Assembly: GCF_008041835.1 (NCBI RefSeq)
Contig: NZ_VRYE01000022.1
Coordinates: forward strand, 1 to 64,000
Origin: Ectopseudomonas mendocina
GTDB taxonomy: Bacteria; Pseudomonadota; Gammaproteobacteria; Pseudomonadales; Pseudomonadaceae
Length of the DNA: 64,000 bases
Direction: 5' to 3'
Both the position numbers and the translations under genes were made by a program. Within the stretch, counting starts at the first letter, position 1. Each line of letters begins with the position of its first letter. Positions 20,075 to 28,703 of the stretch are shown here, one piece after another. The notes beneath the pieces were generated by a model. The model was not told the DNA's origin. It searched no databases and saw only the letters and a list, made by a program, of their open reading frames with translations.

Positions 20075-20814
20075 CGGATTTTATCGCGGCACAGGACCGC
20101 GCCCTGCTCGAACGCCATGGGTTGGCCAGCTTCGATGCCTTGTGGGCACTGAAGCTGGAGGCGGTGGACGAGCCCAATACCGAGCGCGGTGGCTGGAGTA
20201 CGGTCTATCGTCTTGAGCTGGGTGAGCGTGCTTTCTATCTCAAGCGGCAGAGCAATCACCTGACGCGCAGCCTACTGCACCCTTTCGGTGAGCCGACCTT
20301 CGCCCGCGAGTTCCGCAATATTCGCCGTTATGCCGAGCTGAACATACCGGCCCTGCAGGCTGCTTTCTTTGCTGAGCGCCGAGTTCCGGGCGAGCGGCGT
20401 GCTGTTCTCCTGACCCGCGCATTGGACGGCTGGCAGGATCTGGATAGTTGGCTGCCCCGCTGGCACGAGCTCGATGCTCTGCATCGCGGGGCGATCCTGC
20501 GCGCCTGTGGTGAGCTGGCGCGACGTCTGCACCAGGCCGGGCAGATGCACGGTTGTTTCTACCCCAAGCATATCTTCCTGCGTGAACAGGGCGCTGGTGT
20601 CGAAGCGCAGTTGATCGATCTGGAGAAGACCCGGCCGCTGCTGCTGGGACGGCGTGATCGGATCAAGGATCTCGAACCGCTGTTGCGTCGCGCCAGAATC
20701 TGGAGCGAGGCTGAAGTGCGTGAACTGTTGGCGGCCTATCTTGGCGGGGCGGCGGATGTTGACGCCTGGTGGCGCCGGCTCGGTGCGCGCCAGCGTAACA
20801 AGGAGGCACGCTGA
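20071..20814 (+). CDS. InaA-family kinase-like protein with altered catalytic loop
   Basis: This 247-residue protein is a member of the same LPS kinase family: FYLKRQSNHLTRS holds the ATP-site lysine and LIDLEKTRP the metal-binding Asp. Its catalytic loop reads HGCFYPKHIF (about residue 159), where WaaP has HRDCYICHF, so the catalytic Asp position is Cys. I recall homologues (PA5007 type) sharing this, so it is probably a lasting family trait and not recent decay. It may be a pseudokinase or use another base. It overlaps the kinase genes on both sides. Confidence 0.8.
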   Translation: MTDFIAAQDRALLERHGLASFDALWALKLEAVDEPNTERGGWSTVYRLELGERAFYLKRQSNHLTRSLLHPFGEPTFAREFRNIRRYAELNIPALQAAFFAERRVPGERRAVLLTRALDGWQDLDSWLPRWHELDALHRGAILRACGELARRLHQAGQMHGCFYPKHIFLREQGAGVEAQLIDLEKTRPLLLGRRDRIKDLEPLLRRARIWSEAEVRELLAAYLGGAADVDAWWRRLGARQRNKEAR

Positions 20815-22259
20815 TGAGCTTGCGCGAACTGAGTGAGGCAGGGCGTGCGCCTGCATTACCGCTGACGCTGCACATCGCCGGTAAGACACTGGTGCTCGAG
20901 CGCCTGCTGCGTGTGCTGCCTGGGCAGCGTTATGTTGCGGCTGCACGTTGGCAGGAGCGCCCGGTGCTGGCCAAATTGCTGGTGGGCAGCAAGGCGCAGC
21001 GGCATTTTCAGCGTGAGCTGGAGGGTGCCGAGCTGCTGGCCCGGCAGGGGCTGGTCACGCCCGAACTGCTGGCGCAGGGTTTTATCGACGGGCAGGGCAG
21101 TTGGCTGCTGTTCGACTATCTGGAGGGCGCGCAGAGCCTCTGGGAGGCCTGGCGCCAGGCGGCTCGCGAGCCGTTGCTGAGCGATGCGCAACAGGCGATC
21201 CTGGCTGAGGCGCTGGGGGCGATTGGGCAGATGCATGCTCAGGGCCTGTGGCAGGCCGACCTGCATCTGGACAACCTGCTGCGGCATGAAGGCCGTCTGT
21301 ATCTGATCGACGGCGGCGGCGTGCGCTGCGAAACGTCAGGGCAGCCGCTGTCGCGTGCGCGTGTGCTGGAAAACCTCGGCGTGTTCTTCGCCCAGTTGCC
21401 GGCTGAGCTGGACGAGCATCTGGAAGAGTTGTTGATCCACTACCTGCTGGCCAATGGTGAGCATGCGCTGCCGCTGGAAATGCTCCAGGTCGAGATTGCC
21501 AAGGTGCGCCGTTGGCGCTTGCGCGACTACCTGAACAAGGCGGCGCGTGATTGCAGTCTGTTTGCTGCGCGCATTGGCGCCTTCGGCCTGCGCGTGGTGC
21601 GCCGTGAGGCAGAGCCGGCGTTGCAACCGCTGCTGACCGATCTGGACGCTCGCATCGATGCCGGGCATATCTACAAGACCGGTGGTGCCGCTACGGTGGC
21701 ACGTGTTGAGCTGGACGGTCGGCTGCTGGTGGTCAAGCGTTACAACGTGAAGAGCTGGCTGCACTGGCTCAAGCGCTTCTGGCGCCCGAGTCGTGCCTGG
21801 CATAGCTGGATCGAAGGCAATCGCCTGCAACTGCTAGGGATCACGACGCCGACGCCGCTTGCCGTGATCGAACGGCGCTGGTGCTGGTTACGCCGCCGCG
21901 CCTACCTGATTACCGACTATTGCGGCGGGCAGGATATAATCGCCCGTTTCGAGGCATACAAGCAGGCAACGCCCCCGGAAACCGAGCTGCTGGCGCTCGA
22001 TCGACTGTTCGCCGCCCTGTTGCGCGAACGCATCAGTCACGGTGATTTCAAGGGTCATAACCTGTTCTGGGATGAAACGCAGGGCGCCTGGTCGCTGATC
22101 GACCTGGACGCCATGAGGCAACATCGCAGTGCGCGTAGTTTCGCCCGGGCCTATGCCCGCGACCGCGCCCGTTTTCTGCGCAACTGGCCGGCGGATTCCG
22201 CTCTGCACCAGTTGCTCGACCAACGTTTACCGCAGGTGCCCGGCACCTGCCCGAATTAG
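20814..22259 (+). CDS. Tandem-lobed kinase-like protein of the LPS core cluster
   Basis: The 481-residue product contains two kinase-like units. The N-terminal one (about 1-230) has VLAKLLVGSKAQRHFQRELE with a candidate ATP lysine, ADLHLDNLL near 149 and LIDGGG near 163. The C-terminal one (about 235-481) has LLVVKRYNVKSWL, SHGDFKGHNLF near 407 and SLIDLDAM near 429. Both therefore keep catalytic Asp/Asn and metal Asp. It starts at the last base of the previous stop codon and ends 12 bases before the carbamoyltransferase. The position matches PA5006 (from memory). Substrate unknown, presumably core sugars. Confidence 0.8.
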   Translation: MSLRELSEAGRAPALPLTLHIAGKTLVLERLLRVLPGQRYVAAARWQERPVLAKLLVGSKAQRHFQRELEGAELLARQGLVTPELLAQGFIDGQGSWLLFDYLEGAQSLWEAWRQAAREPLLSDAQQAILAEALGAIGQMHAQGLWQADLHLDNLLRHEGRLYLIDGGGVRCETSGQPLSRARVLENLGVFFAQLPAELDEHLEELLIHYLLANGEHALPLEMLQVEIAKVRRWRLRDYLNKAARDCSLFAARIGAFGLRVVRREAEPALQPLLTDLDARIDAGHIYKTGGAATVARVELDGRLLVVKRYNVKSWLHWLKRFWRPSRAWHSWIEGNRLQLLGITTPTPLAVIERRWCWLRRRAYLITDYCGGQDIIARFEAYKQATPPETELLALDRLFAALLRERISHGDFKGHNLFWDETQGAWSLIDLDAMRQHRSARSFARAYARDRARFLRNWPADSALHQLLDQRLPQVPGTCPN

Positions 22260-22271
22260 AGGCTCAAATCT

Positions 22272-24026
22272 GTGGCACTGACCATTCTCGGCCTGTCCGG
22301 CGCCCTCAGTCACGATCCGTCCGCCGCGCTGTATGTCGACGGCAAGCTGATCGCGGCGGTGGAAGAGGAGCGCTTCGTGCGTGACAAGCACGCGAAGAAC
22401 CGCATGCCCTACGAGTCGGCCAAGTTCTGTCTGGAGCAAGCCGGCATCAAGCCCTCGGATGTCGACGTGGTCGCCATTCCCTTCGCCCCTATCAGCATCT
22501 TCGAGAAGGCCCGCTGGCAGTACGCCAAGCGCTACGCCTACGCGCCGGATCGCGCCCTCGACGCGATCCTGTTCGGCAATCGCCGTTACAAACGCTACAA
22601 GAAGCGTATCGAGTGGTGCCTGGTGCAACTGGGCTTCGACCTGAAGAAGGTCAAGATCGAGCCGGTCGAACACCACCTGGCGCACGCTTCCAGCGCCTAT
22701 CACTGCTCGGGCTTCAAGGAGAAGACCGCGATCCTCGGCATCGACGGCAAGGGCGAGTACGCCACCACCTTCTTCGGCTACGGCGAGAACGGCAAGATCC
22801 ACAAGATCAAGGAGTTCTACGACCCGGACTCGCTCGGTGGCCTCTACGGTGCGATCACCGAGTACCTGGGTTTCGAGATGCTCGATGGCGAGTTCAAGGT
22901 CATGGGCATGGCGCCCTATGGCGATGCCGCCAAGTACGATTTCTCGCGCCTTGCCAAATTCGAGAACGGCGAGCTGATCATCAACACCGAGTACGCCAAC
23001 GTCATCGGTTTCCGACGCTACAAGGAAAACGGCAAGGGCTATTACTTCTCACCCAGGCTGATCGAGTGGCTGGGGCCGAAACGTCAGGGCGATATCGCCG
23101 ACGACCCCTACATCCACTACGCGGCCAGCATGCAGGCGCTGTTCGAGAAGCTGGCGCTGCAGATGATGGAGTACTACCTCGGCGACATCCTCAAGGAAAC
23201 CGGCAAGATCGCCTTCGCCGGCGGCTGTGCGCTGAACGTCAAGCTGAACCAGAAGATCATCGCCCGCGATGATGTCAAGGAGCTGTTCGTCCAACCGGCT
23301 TCCGGCGATGCCGGCACCGCCGTTGGCGCCGCCGCCTACGTCTCGCACCAGCGCGGCGTACCGGTGGAGAAGATGGAACACGTCTATCTCGGCCCCTCGT
23401 ACAGCAACGAGGAAGTCGTCGCCGCCTGCGCCAAGCACCCGAACAAGCCGGTGTTCAAGCGCATCGACAATACCCCCGAGCGCATCGCCAAGATCATGGT
23501 CGACGGCAACCCGGTAGCCTGGTTCCAGGGCCGCATGGAGTTCGGCCCGCGCGCCTTGGGTGGCCGCTCGATTATCGGCTGCCCGAGTATTCCGGGCGTG
23601 GCCGACCGCATCAACGAGCAGATCAAGTTCCGCGAGCGCTGGAGACCCTTCTGCCCGTCGATGCTCGACACGGTCGCGCCGAAGATGCTCAAGGTGGATC
23701 ACCCGAGCCCGTTCATGACCTTCACATTCGAGGTGAACGAGGAGTGGAAGGAGCGTGTTGGCGAAGTGGTACATGAAGATGGCACCTCGCGTGCCCAGGT
23801 GCTGGAGCGCCGCTTCAATCCGCGCTGGTATGACCTGATGCTGGAGCTGGAGAAGCTCACCGGCAACGGCGTGTCGCTCAACACTTCGCTCAACCGCCGC
23901 GGCGAACCGATGATCTGCTCGCCGACCGATGCGCTGAACATGTTCTACGGCTCCGACCTGCAGTACCTGATCATGGAAGACATTCTTGTGGTCAAGGACG
24001 GCAAGGATTGGTATGACAGCGTCTGA
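22272..24026 (+). CDS. wapO: Carbamoyltransferase of LPS core heptose
   Basis: This 584-residue NodU/CmcH-family enzyme would transfer a carbamoyl group from carbamoyl phosphate through carbamoyl-AMP. The N-terminal Kae1-like domain shows LSGALSHDPSAALYVDG and the metal-ligand HHLAHASSAYH (near 133). The C-terminal YrdC-like domain shows GRMEFGPRALGGRSIIG (near 418) and NTSLNRRGEPM. In P. aeruginosa the equivalent WapO (PA5005) carbamoylates heptose II of the core. The start is GTG 22272. The next gene overlaps its end by 14 bases. Confidence 0.9.
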   Translation: MALTILGLSGALSHDPSAALYVDGKLIAAVEEERFVRDKHAKNRMPYESAKFCLEQAGIKPSDVDVVAIPFAPISIFEKARWQYAKRYAYAPDRALDAILFGNRRYKRYKKRIEWCLVQLGFDLKKVKIEPVEHHLAHASSAYHCSGFKEKTAILGIDGKGEYATTFFGYGENGKIHKIKEFYDPDSLGGLYGAITEYLGFEMLDGEFKVMGMAPYGDAAKYDFSRLAKFENGELIINTEYANVIGFRRYKENGKGYYFSPRLIEWLGPKRQGDIADDPYIHYAASMQALFEKLALQMMEYYLGDILKETGKIAFAGGCALNVKLNQKIIARDDVKELFVQPASGDAGTAVGAAAYVSHQRGVPVEKMEHVYLGPSYSNEEVVAACAKHPNKPVFKRIDNTPERIAKIMVDGNPVAWFQGRMEFGPRALGGRSIIGCPSIPGVADRINEQIKFRERWRPFCPSMLDTVAPKMLKVDHPSPFMTFTFEVNEEWKERVGEVVHEDGTSRAQVLERRFNPRWYDLMLELEKLTGNGVSLNTSLNRRGEPMICSPTDALNMFYGSDLQYLIMEDILVVKDGKDWYDSV

Positions 24027-25143
24027 TCACGGCGTAGCCGAACAGCGCTGGATACTGCAGTTCTGCCATGGCTACGACGGCCCTTTCCTCGACTGCGCAC
24101 GACAGTACGCCGTGCTGTTCAAGGGCACACCGTACAAGGTTTGTACCGTCTACCTGACGGGCAAGCCGAGCGCGGAAGTCGAGCAGGGTTCGGCCTCCGA
24201 CGAGGTGATCTTCCTCGATTACTCCAGCCGCGACGTGCGCGGCCTGAAACTCGCGGCCATCCGCGACTTCAGGCGCATCGCCGCCTCGCGGGATTTCGCC
24301 CTGTGCATCGCCCACCGCTTCAAGCCGATTTATGTCGCGCTGCTCGGCAGCAGCCTGCCGGTGATCGGCGTGCATCACGCCTTCGGTGACTACAAGCGTC
24401 GTTCCCGACAGCTGTTCGCCAACTTCTTTCGCAAGCGCTTGGCCCTGCTCGGTGTGTCTAACGCCGTACGCGACGACATGCGCGCCTGCCTGCCCGATTG
24501 GCCGGTCGAGCGCATCGAAACCCTCTATAACCGCATCGATGTCGAGGCCGTGCAGGCTGAGCAGGTTTCCCGCGAAGCGGCCCGCGAGCACCTGGGGCTG
24601 GCGCAGGACGCCTGGGTGGTCGGCAACGTCGGCCGCCTGCACCCGGACAAGGATCAGGCCACGCTGATCCGTGGCTTCGCCCTGGCACTGCCGCAACTGC
24701 CGAGCGGCAGTCTGCTGGCGATCATGGGCAGCGGCCGCTTGGAGACTGCGTTGAAGGCACTGGCCGCCGAGCTGGGCGTTAGAGAGCAGGTGCGCTTTCT
24801 CGGCCAGGTGGCGAATGGCCGCCGCTATTTCAAGGCGTTCGATGTGTTTGCCCTGACGTCCGACCATGAGCCGTTCGGGATGGTGCTGCTGGAGGCGATG
24901 GCGGCGGGGGTGCCGGTGATCGCCAGTGATTGTGGGGGGGCGCCGGAGGTGATCGGGGGAGCGGGTAGTGTCTTCCCCCTGCGCGATGAGCAGGCATTGG
25001 CTGCCGCACTGCATCATGTGGTCGGGAGCGGGTTGGACGAGCGTGTGTGGGAGTCATTGCGCTCCCGCTTTTCCGATGAGGCCGCCAAACGACGTTTTAC
25101 CGAGTTGCCATTGCTCGCTTCAGGTTTGCGGGGTGAAAAATGA
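24013..25143 (+). CDS. wapH: GT4 glycosyltransferase of the LPS outer core (WapH-like)
   Basis: The 376-residue GT-B protein has the family-4 donor site EPFGMVLLEAMAAGVPVIAS followed by GGAPEVIGG. The position directly after the carbamoyltransferase matches WapH (PA5004), thought to add an outer-core glucose. ATG 24013 has AAGGA five bases upstream and overlaps the wapO end by 14 bases; an in-frame upstream ATG at 23986 lacks a comparable site. Several G runs, including G7 at 24934-24940, leave the frame intact. The symbol rests on position and fold. Confidence 0.75.
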   Translation: MTASDHGVAEQRWILQFCHGYDGPFLDCARQYAVLFKGTPYKVCTVYLTGKPSAEVEQGSASDEVIFLDYSSRDVRGLKLAAIRDFRRIAASRDFALCIAHRFKPIYVALLGSSLPVIGVHHAFGDYKRRSRQLFANFFRKRLALLGVSNAVRDDMRACLPDWPVERIETLYNRIDVEAVQAEQVSREAAREHLGLAQDAWVVGNVGRLHPDKDQATLIRGFALALPQLPSGSLLAIMGSGRLETALKALAAELGVREQVRFLGQVANGRRYFKAFDVFALTSDHEPFGMVLLEAMAAGVPVIASDCGGAPEVIGGAGSVFPLRDEQALAAALHHVVGSGLDERVWESLRSRFSDEAAKRRFTELPLLASGLRGEK

Positions 25144-25850
25144 AGCTGTTTCAGAGGCTCAAGGACTCGCAGTGCCGGCGTTGGTTGCGTCGACGCGCCA
25201 TCAAGTTCTCTCCTTCCTTGCGCGATATAAAGAAGGGGGCAGAGCTGGTTCTGGAGGAGGGTGTCGTTCTGCGCAATGTGCAGATGGGCTTTCGCAACTT
25301 GAAAATCGGAGCCATGACCTACATGCGTGGCGACGGTGAGCTATGGAATGTCAGTCAGATTGGTCGGTTCTGTTCTATTGGCAATGGTGCGGTGATCGGT
25401 CACGACCGTGCGGGGCATCCGCTGGATTGGGTCAGCACTCATCCCTTCTCACATTCGGGTACGCACCTGAGTTATTCCTCCAGATTCGAGCCAACAAAAA
25501 TTGGTCATGACGTCTGGATTGGCCGTGATGCCATGATCCTGGAGGGGGTTGAGGTCGGTACAGGTGCCGTCATTGCCACGCGTTCGGTCGTCACCAGGGA
25601 TGTCCCGCCTTATGCGATCGTGGCGGGGTCGCCGGCGAAGATCATTCGCTATCGTCACTCTGAGGAAGTCATCCAGAAGCTGCTGGATAGTCGATGGTGG
25701 TGCCTGCCTGTCGAGAAGCTGCTGGGACTCCCCATCGAGCAGCCAGCGTTGTTTCTGGAGCAGGTGTCAGCCATCGAGCCAGAGGGGGAGGCGTACGCGT
25801 CTGTACGTCTGACTTCGTCCTGTTGGCAGGTTTCCGACTCTGCATCATGA
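25140..25850 (+). CDS. Left-handed beta-helix (hexapeptide) O-acetyltransferase
   Basis: The 236-residue product has hexapeptide-repeat turns in the middle (ISQ/IGRFCSIGNGAVIGHD, then IGHDVWIGRDAMILEGVEVG and GTGAVIATRSVVTRDVPPYA). It also has the catalytic-type histidine region WVSTHPFSH and the AGSPAKIIRYR signature of the CatB/Vat branch, so it should acetylate a sugar hydroxyl from acetyl-CoA. It overlaps the preceding gene by four bases, so it is read from the core operon. Codon and base use become visibly less GC-rich from here to about 33.7 kb. Target presumably a core or O-antigen sugar. Confidence 0.8.
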   Translation: MKLFQRLKDSQCRRWLRRRAIKFSPSLRDIKKGAELVLEEGVVLRNVQMGFRNLKIGAMTYMRGDGELWNVSQIGRFCSIGNGAVIGHDRAGHPLDWVSTHPFSHSGTHLSYSSRFEPTKIGHDVWIGRDAMILEGVEVGTGAVIATRSVVTRDVPPYAIVAGSPAKIIRYRHSEEVIQKLLDSRWWCLPVEKLLGLPIEQPALFLEQVSAIEPEGEAYASVRLTSSCWQVSDSAS

Positions 25851-25898
25851 GGGGCCGTACAGGCTTTTGTGGGTTACGTGAATCATTCTGGAGTGCCT

Positions 25899-26606
25899 AT
25901 GCGTTTGCGTAGCCAAGGAAAAACAAAGGATCTTTCAGCGCTGGATGTCGATGCGGTGCTATGTATCAGCGTGCGTGAGCGCGAAGATCGGCGCGCCTTG
26001 CTTGATAAGGAGTTCGCCGGCTCGGGGCTGCATATCGAATATGTGCTGGTAACGCGCGACAACGAGAACCCGGAAAGAGGTTGCTATAACTCGCACCTGC
26101 GTTGTGCTGAGCTGGCTTTACAGAGAGGTTGTCGTCGGGTTCTCATTCTTGAGGACGACGCCACCCTGGAATTCTTCGCTCCTCGTACGGTTTCGCGTAT
26201 CAACCGCTTTCTGACCAAACGCAACCCCGATATTTTCTACCTTGGCGTCAATCTGGGGCGGCTCTGGCTGACCTGGACGCCGGGTATCGCGCGAGTGCGC
26301 GCCCAAGGCGGCCATGCTTATATTTTGTCTACCGAAGCGTGCCGAAAAGTCATTGCCTTGGGCGATTATTCCGGGCGGGGCATAGACAACTACTACTCCA
26401 AGATGTTCGCGGGCTTCTGTTGTTTCCCGATGATTTCCCAGCAGCAGCCGGAAGGCGCGTGCGCCAGCGACCTGCGACAGTTTCGCGGTGGTGGCAAGGG
26501 GTGTGACGAGGCCTTCTGGGAGGCCTTCTGGGAGGCCAACTGGCGACGCCAGTACCAGGAAGCATTGCGTGGCTTGCCGAAGACCCTTTTGCGTAGAGGT
26601 TTTTAA
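25899..26606 (+). CDS. GT25-family glycosyltransferase
   Basis: The 235-residue product shows the glycosyltransferase family 25 pattern: VDAVLCISVREREDRRALL, GCYNSHLRCAELAL, then ILEDDATLEFF with the acidic EDD metal motif, and QGGHAYILST. Such enzymes add galactose, glucose or similar sugars to LPS core. ATG 25899 follows GGAG; the frame is open to GTG 25869. The C-terminal region contains three tandem 12-base units (26509-26544) encoding EAFW EAFW EANW. It lies 48 bases after the acetyltransferase, in the less GC-rich block. Confidence 0.8.
   Translation: MRLRSQGKTKDLSALDVDAVLCISVREREDRRALLDKEFAGSGLHIEYVLVTRDNENPERGCYNSHLRCAELALQRGCRRVLILEDDATLEFFAPRTVSRINRFLTKRNPDIFYLGVNLGRLWLTWTPGIARVRAQGGHAYILSTEACRKVIALGDYSGRGIDNYYSKMFAGFCCFPMISQQQPEGACASDLRQFRGGGKGCDEAFWEAFWEANWRRQYQEALRGLPKTLLRRGF
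26509..26544 (+). repeat. Three tandem 12-bp units inside the GT25 gene
   Basis: GAGGCCTTCTGG occurs twice in a row, followed by a third copy differing at two bases (GAGGCCAACTGG). The unit length is a multiple of three, so copy-number change would add or remove Glu-Ala-Phe-Trp without breaking the frame. Confidence 0.85.
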
Positions 26607-26611
26607 GGCGT

Positions 26612-27568
26612 ATGAAGGTTCTTTTTCTGGTTCAGGCAGAACAGCGGGCCATTCTGGATCGCTTCTACGACGGTGTCGTCGAAGGATGTGACAGTTGTGA
26701 CGTGCGCTGGTTGAGTAGCGAGGAGCAGGCGAATCTGCGGCGCTACTTCCGCGATCAGGTCGATGTTACGCGCTATGAGCGGATTCTGTTCTTCCTGCGT
26801 TTCAAGAAAGAAATGCGCCAGTGGCGATTCATTCGCAGCGTGCCCAATCTGGTCATTCTTGAGCATGATGCCTATCAGAATTACATCCCTTGTAAATACA
26901 CCGGAGCGTTCAGTGCTCATTATCGGCGCATGCCCTGGGCGCGGGTTATCAGCTCGGGGGCCGAGGTTACCCGTCGGCTTCGCGATGAAGGCTTCGACGC
27001 CCACTTCGTACCCAAGGGCTATGACCAGGCGTTGCTACAGCATCAGGGTCGTGAGCGTGATATCGAATTGGCTTTTGTCGGAAGTACCAAGAGCGTTGCC
27101 TACAGTGGACGCAAGGCGCTACTGGACGAACTGGGGCAGCTCGAAAACCTGCTGGTAACCAAAACCAATTCCGGTCAGGACTATTGCGACATGCTCAACC
27201 GTATTCGTTTCTTTGTCAGTGCGGATGTGGGCATGGGCGAGTACATGATCAAGAACTTCGAGGCCATGGCTTGCGGTTGCGTGCTGCTGGCATACGACCA
27301 GGGGGAGGTGGAGAACACCAGCCTGGGTTTCAGGGATATGCACAATCTCGTGCTCTATCGTTCCGTTGCTGAGTTGCGCGAGAAGCTTGCCCTGTTGCGG
27401 GCCGACCAGCAGTTGGCTCAGCGTATTGCCGACAATGGCCGCCATCTGGCCGAGCAGGAGTTCAGCTTTCGCGCGGTCGGTCATAAAGTGGCACAAGCCA
27501 TGCGAGCGCCATTGCGCGAACCGCAGCGGAGCACGAGTTGGCTGCGCTGGCTCGGCCTCGCTGGATAA
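26612..27568 (+). CDS. CgeB-like GT-B glycosyltransferase
   Basis: The 318-residue protein has a GT-B-like layout with an N-terminal acceptor half and a C-terminal donor half. The latter contains FFVSADVGMGEYMIKNFEAMACGCVLLAYDQGE, read in parts as VGMGEYMIKNFEAMACG, and the E-X-M-A-C-G pattern is typical of the glycosyl transferases_1_2/CgeB group. It begins five bases after the GT25 stop codon. It sits where P. aeruginosa carries ssg/wapR-type genes, but similarity to a named one cannot be judged by eye. Its likely role is in outer core or O-antigen sugar addition. Confidence 0.7.
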   Translation: MKVLFLVQAEQRAILDRFYDGVVEGCDSCDVRWLSSEEQANLRRYFRDQVDVTRYERILFFLRFKKEMRQWRFIRSVPNLVILEHDAYQNYIPCKYTGAFSAHYRRMPWARVISSGAEVTRRLRDEGFDAHFVPKGYDQALLQHQGRERDIELAFVGSTKSVAYSGRKALLDELGQLENLLVTKTNSGQDYCDMLNRIRFFVSADVGMGEYMIKNFEAMACGCVLLAYDQGEVENTSLGFRDMHNLVLYRSVAELREKLALLRADQQLAQRIADNGRHLAEQEFSFRAVGHKVAQAMRAPLREPQRSTSWLRWLGLAG

Positions 27569-27605
27569 CCTGTAGTTTTCCGAGATTTATTGGGTGGCAG
27601 GTGGG

Positions 27606-28703
27606 ATGGATATTTTGAATATCGTATGGAGCGGTGGCCCTGCATTCAGTTCCATTCATATGGTTCATCGTTCCATTCTGGGGTTTTCCGCAGCGGGTTC
27701 CAGCATTGCAACCCTGGTTTTGTCAGAAGGGGATGCGGGTGTATTGGCGGAGGTGGGGAGTGTTACCGCTCTGGGGCTTGCCTCCCGGCGCTTGAAGGGC
27801 AAAGGACGTTATGCTTTTTGCCGCCATTTCGACCGCTGGGCCTTGGCCAGACGCATTGTACGAATGCAACCCAGAATTCTGATCCTTGATGGCATGGGGG
27901 TCGCCGCTTATCTATTGCCCTTTCTGCACGGTCTGTCGGAGGCGCAGGTCATAGTGGTTTTTCATGGCAGCAAAACCTTCAAATCGGCAGAGGTCGCCAT
28001 TCTTCGTGAGTATCCCGACGAACGATTAACTTTGGTCGCGGTATCGCAAACGCTGGCCAACGAGGTTCAGGGACAGATTGGTCGCCGTGTTCATGACGGG
28101 CGTTTGGCTCTGGAGCCAGATGGCTTGCGCGACTCATTGCAGAGCCGTGAAACGGCACGACGGGTTCTCGGGCTTCCCGAGCAGGTAGGACGGGTCATTG
28201 GCGGCATTGGGCGTCTGGTGCCGGAAAAGGGCTTCGCACTGTTGCTTGAGGCCGGCTCGGCCTGGCTACGGGAGCATCCAGACGATCATCTGGTTATCGT
28301 CGGCGAGGGTGATGAGCGCACGCGGTTATTGGCGTTGGCGCAAGAGCTTGGTATTTCGGGGCAGGTGCATCTAGTCGGCCATCGTTCGCAGGCTTCGAGA
28401 TTGTTTGCGGCATTTGATCTTGTGTGCCTGCCCTCCGAGCAGGAGGGCTTTGGCCTGGTGCTGTCCGAGGCGGTTATTGCCGGGGTTCCGGTGCTGGCCA
28501 GTGATCTGGCCGTTTTTCGGGAGCAGTTGCCGGGTGATGTGGCGTTGTTGCCGGTTGCCCAGCCCATGGCATGGAGCAAAGCCATTGATGAGAGCTTGCG
28601 GGGCGATTTGAATGCACTGGCAAGGTATCAGTATCAGCAGTTGTCCCCTGAAGTTTCCTGGGAGCGTTTTTCCCGGTTCTATCGTCAGTTGCTTGCCGGT
28701 TGA
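27606..28703 (+). CDS. GT4 glycosyltransferase
   Basis: The 365-residue GT-B enzyme has a donor domain with GGIGRLVPEKGFALLLEAGS, VIVGEGDERTRLLALAQELG and PSEQEGFGLVLSEAVIAGVP, the EX7E signature of family 4. It starts MDILNIVWSGGPAFSSIHM. I chose ATG 27606, preceded by AGGTGGG, over GTG 27594. It is the last plus-strand glycosyltransferase before two reverse genes and ends 18 bases past the stop codon of the opposing kinase-like gene. The two frames overlap tail to tail by 19 bases. P. aeruginosa has the rhamnosyltransferase wapR near here, but assignment is uncertain. Confidence 0.8.
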   Translation: MDILNIVWSGGPAFSSIHMVHRSILGFSAAGSSIATLVLSEGDAGVLAEVGSVTALGLASRRLKGKGRYAFCRHFDRWALARRIVRMQPRILILDGMGVAAYLLPFLHGLSEAQVIVVFHGSKTFKSAEVAILREYPDERLTLVAVSQTLANEVQGQIGRRVHDGRLALEPDGLRDSLQSRETARRVLGLPEQVGRVIGGIGRLVPEKGFALLLEAGSAWLREHPDDHLVIVGEGDERTRLLALAQELGISGQVHLVGHRSQASRLFAAFDLVCLPSEQEGFGLVLSEAVIAGVPVLASDLAVFREQLPGDVALLPVAQPMAWSKAIDESLRGDLNALARYQYQQLSPEVSWERFSRFYRQLLAG

